Positions 35,540 to 39,052 of a DNA stretch of 39,052 nucleotides are shown one piece after another. Source of the DNA: Caldifarciminota bacterium (GTDB lineage: Bacteria > Hydrothermota > Tepidihabitantia > Tepidihabitantales > Tepidihabitantaceae). Under the pieces are notes generated by a model. It saw only the letters and a list, made by a program, of their open reading frames with translations. It did not search any database and was not told where the DNA came from. How positions within the stretch are numbered: position 1 is the first letter of the stretch; each line of letters opens with the position of its first letter. Location: NCBI GenBank assembly GCA_026397595.1, contig JAPLUO010000115.1, positions 1 to 39,052 on the forward strand, in the 5' to 3' direction. Made by a program: the position numbers and the translations under genes.

Positions 35540-36823
35540 GTGAAGTCTGCATCTGTACTGTTAGCCATAGCCTGTCTGCTGTCAGCCGTCAAGGCTCAGT
35601 GGCTTGAGACCACAGTCCCGTTGCCGGACTCTTCGTGGCCGTGGGCTTTCTGCTACAGCCCGCCTAACAACTGCGTTTATGTGACGACCGACTATCCGAG
35701 CGTAGTTGTGATTGATGGTGCGACCAACCTGGTCGTCGCGACCGTCCACGGGGCCGGTGGCGGCGCCATCTGCTACAATCCTGCCGCTAACAAGGTCTAT
35801 GCCACCGCGTACGAGGACAGCACCGTCGATGTGATAGACGCGGCGACAAACTCGCGCGTCGCCAGCGTCCCTTGCGGGGACGGCCCTACCGCCCTGTGCT
35901 GCAATCCCGCACGTAACAAGGTCTTCTGCGCGAACAGCCTGAGCGACGACGTGACCGTGATTGACGGGGCGACCGATACCGTGGTTACAACAACGCCGGT
36001 CGGCAGCGGACCCTTTGCCTTGTGCTACAATGCGGACCACGACAAGGTGTACTGTGCCAATGCCTCGGATACGACAGTAACCGTCATGCTTGGCGACGGC
36101 GTCGTCGTTGCCACGGTAGTGGTCGGGGAGAGTCCGCGTGCGCTATGCTATGACTCGGTCCTTGATAAGGTCTACTGCGCCAGTGCCGACCGAACCGTGT
36201 CGGTGATTGACGGATCCTCAGACGTTGTCCTCGCAACGATACCGATAGACGGCGAGCCGGCCGCCATATGCTTTGCCTCGACTGAAAATAAGGTGTACAC
36301 GGCGAACATGGGCGGCGTCGAGATCGACTCGACCGTTACCGTGATAGACTGCTCGGTCGACACTGTCGTGGCAACCGTCACGGTCGCGCGGGGCCCGCGA
36401 GCTCTGTGCTACAATGCGACGAACAACAAGATATACTGCGCGAGCCGCGATTGGGGCGTTGTGACCGTCATTGACTGTGCAACCGACAGTGTCGTTGCCA
36501 CAATCGCGGTCGGCGCCTCGCCCAACGACGTGGTTTGGAACCCGGTGCAAAACCGGGTCTATGTGGCGAACAGCTACAACCCAACTGTCTCAGTGCTGCG
36601 TGACAGCATGCCTGGTGCAGTGGAGGAGAATCCTGAGCCGCAAGCCGCGGGTTCCAAGCCCGCGGCCACGGTCGTGCGCGGACTGCCGGCCGGCGCGGTG
36701 GTGTTCGACGCGATGGGGCGGAGGGTGGTGAACCCGCGCACGGGAGTCTACTTCGTGCGCGAAGAGCCGCAAGCCGAAAGTCACAAGCCGCAAGTGGTTC
36801 GAAAGGTCGTCGTGCAGCGGTAG
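35540..36823 (+). CDS. Secreted YVTN-type beta-propeller protein, array member 9
   Basis: Repeats of 'ALCYNATNNKVYCANxxxxTVTVIDGATDTVVATVPVGxGP'; GTG start; C-terminal module. Confidence 0.87.
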   Translation: MKSASVLLAIACLLSAVKAQWLETTVPLPDSSWPWAFCYSPPNNCVYVTTDYPSVVVIDGATNLVVATVHGAGGGAICYNPAANKVYATAYEDSTVDVIDAATNSRVASVPCGDGPTALCCNPARNKVFCANSLSDDVTVIDGATDTVVTTTPVGSGPFALCYNADHDKVYCANASDTTVTVMLGDGVVVATVVVGESPRALCYDSVLDKVYCASADRTVSVIDGSSDVVLATIPIDGEPAAICFASTENKVYTANMGGVEIDSTVTVIDCSVDTVVATVTVARGPRALCYNATNNKIYCASRDWGVVTVIDCATDSVVATIAVGASPNDVVWNPVQNRVYVANSYNPTVSVLRDSMPGAVEENPEPQAAGSKPAATVVRGLPAGAVVFDAMGRRVVNPRTGVYFVREEPQAESHKPQVVRKVVVQR

Positions 36824-36827
36824 CTGC

Positions 36828-36907
36828 CTTGGAGTGCGGCAGCAAGGCTGCCGCCCTTCGTGGCCCGGGAGAAGGAAGAGCGGGAGCTCCGCTCCCGCAG
36901 TCCAAAG
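36828..36907. repeat. Twin-hairpin palindromic element with outer inverted arms
   Basis: GCGGCAGC aag GCTGCCGC and GCGGGAGC tcc GCTCCCGC, enclosed by CTTGGAGTGCGG / CCGCAGTCCAAAG. Confidence 0.78.
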
Positions 36908-36925
36908 ACCGCCGTCCGATAAGTA

Positions 36926-36967
36926 GTGACTCGAAACTGGTATCCGGTAACTGGTAACTGAGACCTG
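36926..36967. repeat. Heptamer array (6 units)
   Basis: gtgactc gaaactg gtatccg gtaactg gtaactg agacctg. Confidence 0.65.
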
Positions 36968-37013
36968 AGCCCGCCGTTCTTGAACGGCGTCCGTTTCCGG
37001 GTAGTCTTGGCTG

Positions 37014-38999
37014 GTGATTTCCCTTTCCAATGTCACGATGGAGTTCGGCACGCAGGAGCTCTATCGCGACGTGAATCTGTTCGTCGGGCCTGAGGACCGC
37101 ATCGGGCTGGCCGGTGCCAACGGCTCGGGCAAGTCTACAATCCTGAAGCTGATGTCGGGTGAGCTTGAGCCGACGCGCGGGTCGGTGGACAAGAGGCGAG
37201 GCACGTGCGTCGGGTATCTGCCCCAGACCGGCGCGGTAGTAGGGGAGCGGACCGTGCTGGAGGAGGCGCTGACCGCTTTCAAGCATCTGGATGACGTGCA
37301 GGCGGAGATGATCGAGCTTGAGCACCGGATGAAGGACGCGGACATGCCCGCGGCCGAACTGCAGGAGGTACTGGACCGTTATTCCATCCTGCAGCATCAC
37401 TTCGGTCACGAGGCCTACGACCGTGAGTCCCGGGCCGAGAAGATGCTGATGAGCCTCGGGTTCGCTGAGGAGGACTTCCACAAGCAGTGCCGGACCCAGA
37501 GCGGCGGGTTCCAGGTACGGCTGGCCCTGGCGCGGATGCTGCTCGAGGAGCCGGACGTGCTGCTGCTCGACGAGCCGACCAACTACCTGGACATCCGTTC
37601 CATTGAATGGCTGCAGGAATACCTGACCGCGTTCAAGGGCGCGGTGGTCTTGATTGCGCACGACCGGTACCTCCTCGACGCGCTGGTGCAGAAGGTCTGG
37701 GCAATCGAGTCGCACAAGGTGTTCATCTTCCCCGGGAATTACTCGAAGTACTTAAGCGACAGGGTCCAGCGGGATGAGCGGCAGTTCACGAAGTTCGAGG
37801 AGCAGCAGCAGTTCATCAAGCGCACCGAGCAGTTCATCGCCCAGTACAAGGGCCGCAAGGACACCGCGCCGCGGGCGATGAGCCGGCAGAAGATGCTCGA
37901 CAAGCTGGAGCGGGTGGAGGCGCCGGAGACCGCGCCGGCAATCCGCATCCGGTTCCCGGAGTCGGACGTGGTGTACGGCAAGGCGGTTGACCTGCGCTCA
38001 GTGTCCAAGAGCTTCGGGCCGAAGCAGGTGCTGCAGGACGTGAATCTCGTGGTAGGCGGAGGCGAGAAGATTGGGCTCTTCGGCGCGAATGGGCAGGGCA
38101 AGACCACCTTGCTGCGCATCATCGCCGGCAAGCTGGAGCCCGACTCGGGCGAGGCATGGACCAGCCAGAAGACGCAGGTGGCGTACTACGAGCAGGGCGC
38201 GGAGGAGACGATCGACCCTGATTTGACCGTGCTGCAGGCTGCGTCCGAGGCCGGGGCCTGCTTCACCGAGAATGAGATGAAGGGTATACTCGGGACGTTC
38301 CTGTTTCCCGGGGATACCATTGACAAGAAGGTATCGGTGCTGTCCGGCGGTGAACGGAGCCGGCTGGCGATTATCCGGGCGCTCTTGACCCCGTCGAACC
38401 TGCTGATTCTCGACGAGCCGACGAACCACCTGGACATCCAGTCGCGGGAGATCCTGTTCGAGGCCATTCGCCGGTACCAGCGGACCGTGATATTCGCCGC
38501 GCACGACCGGTTCATGCTCGACGAACTGGCGGACAAGACGGTGCGGGTCGAGGGTGGGCACGCGGCACTGTTCCCGGGGAACTACAGCTACGCGGCCGGT
38601 CGCGTGGTCAAGCACGGGGCCGCAAGTCCGAAGTCCGAAGTCCAAAGGACGAAGCAAGATGGACAAAGGGCGAAGGACAGAGGGCCAAGGACAAAGCACG
38701 AAGTCAGAAGTCAGAAGCCAGAAGCTAGAAGTCAGAAGTCGGGAGCCCCGAATCGTCACTCGCCAACCGGCAATCGCCAGTCGGCTGACCCGGTATCAGC
38801 GATCGAGCAACGGCTGCGGCAGATTGAGACCGAGCACGAGGCGGCACGGCAGGCGATGGATTTCAACCGGGTGCGCGAGCTGACCGACGAACGGAAGTAC
38901 CTTGAAGGCGAGCTGCAGGCGCGCAAGGCCGACCAGGTCGAGGGCGGGGAAGGCCTAGAAGCCCGGCCGGAAACCCCTCCGGTAGCTTGCAGACCGTGA
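37014..38999 (+). CDS. ABC-F family ATPase
   Basis: Two ABC domains (GANGSGKST, QSGGFQVRLALARMLLEEPDVLLLDEPTNYLDI; GANGQGKTT, LSGGERSRLAIIRALLTPSNLLILDEPTNHLDI) and an interdomain linker; C-terminal tail contains a heptamer tract. Confidence 0.95.
   Translation: MISLSNVTMEFGTQELYRDVNLFVGPEDRIGLAGANGSGKSTILKLMSGELEPTRGSVDKRRGTCVGYLPQTGAVVGERTVLEEALTAFKHLDDVQAEMIELEHRMKDADMPAAELQEVLDRYSILQHHFGHEAYDRESRAEKMLMSLGFAEEDFHKQCRTQSGGFQVRLALARMLLEEPDVLLLDEPTNYLDIRSIEWLQEYLTAFKGAVVLIAHDRYLLDALVQKVWAIESHKVFIFPGNYSKYLSDRVQRDERQFTKFEEQQQFIKRTEQFIAQYKGRKDTAPRAMSRQKMLDKLERVEAPETAPAIRIRFPESDVVYGKAVDLRSVSKSFGPKQVLQDVNLVVGGGEKIGLFGANGQGKTTLLRIIAGKLEPDSGEAWTSQKTQVAYYEQGAEETIDPDLTVLQAASEAGACFTENEMKGILGTFLFPGDTIDKKVSVLSGGERSRLAIIRALLTPSNLLILDEPTNHLDIQSREILFEAIRRYQRTVIFAAHDRFMLDELADKTVRVEGGHAALFPGNYSYAAGRVVKHGAASPKSEVQRTKQDGQRAKDRGPRTKHEVRSQKPEARSQKSGAPNRHSPTGNRQSADPVSAIEQRLRQIETEHEAARQAMDFNRVRELTDERKYLEGELQARKADQVEGGEGLEARPETPPVACRP
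38619..38786. repeat. 24-unit degenerate heptamer array inside the ABC-F CDS
   Basis: gccgcaa gtccgaa gtccgaa gtccaaa ggacgaa gcaagat ggacaaa gggcgaa ggacaga gggccaa ggacaaa gcacgaa gtcagaa gtcagaa gccagaa gctagaa gtcagaa gtcggga gccccga atcgtca ctcgcca accggca atcgcca gtcggct. Confidence 0.85.
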
Positions 39000-39000
39000 A

Positions 39001-39052
39001 ATGGCACCACGTAAGTCCTTGATTATCAATGGCCGCAAGAATGACGATCTTG
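39001..39052 (+). CDS. Possible 5' end of a further CDS truncated by the window edge
   Basis: ATG GCA CCA CGT AAG TCC TTG ATT ATC AAT...; open to the window end (MAPRKSLIINGRKNDDL). Confidence 0.3.
   Translation, partial: MAPRKSLIINGRKNDDL

Overview
This is a high-GC bacterial window. The gene content and the recurring short C-terminal 'GRRVxNPKSGIYFVR...VRKVILQR' module resemble uncultured FCB/WOR-3-like bacteria; that taxonomy is an inference only. Ordinary content: a group-3-like [NiFe] hydrogenase pair, two polysaccharide genes, agmatinase-like, GT39-like, guaB, malic enzyme, an OFA-type MFS transporter, acetyl-CoA synthetase, a MNT/HEPN toxin-antitoxin pair, a HTH regulator and an ABC-F ATPase. 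The unusual content has four parts. (1) A 9-gene array of secreted proteins (27341-36823): all eight intergenic gaps are exactly 9 nt, so all nine genes share one reading frame, and most carry the same C-terminal module. (2) Two ~300-bp arrays of indel-free, sequence-degenerate 12-nt units (10349-10672 and 25989-26264), each between divergent promoters. (3) A dispersed system of degenerate heptanucleotide-phased arrays, found in intergenic hairpins, upstream of -35 boxes, as inverted flanks of a four-helix-bundle gene, and inside coding loops. The coding cases include one 7-aa (3-unit) length difference between paralogs and a 24-unit tract in an ABC-F protein. (4) Several genes at various stages of decay: an in-frame TAG, an in-frame TGA and an ACG start. 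A 54-aa Cys-rich protein with a duplicated CC-x2-C-x5-C motif was found below the ORF-track size cutoff. All calls come from reading the sequence; no searches were run.
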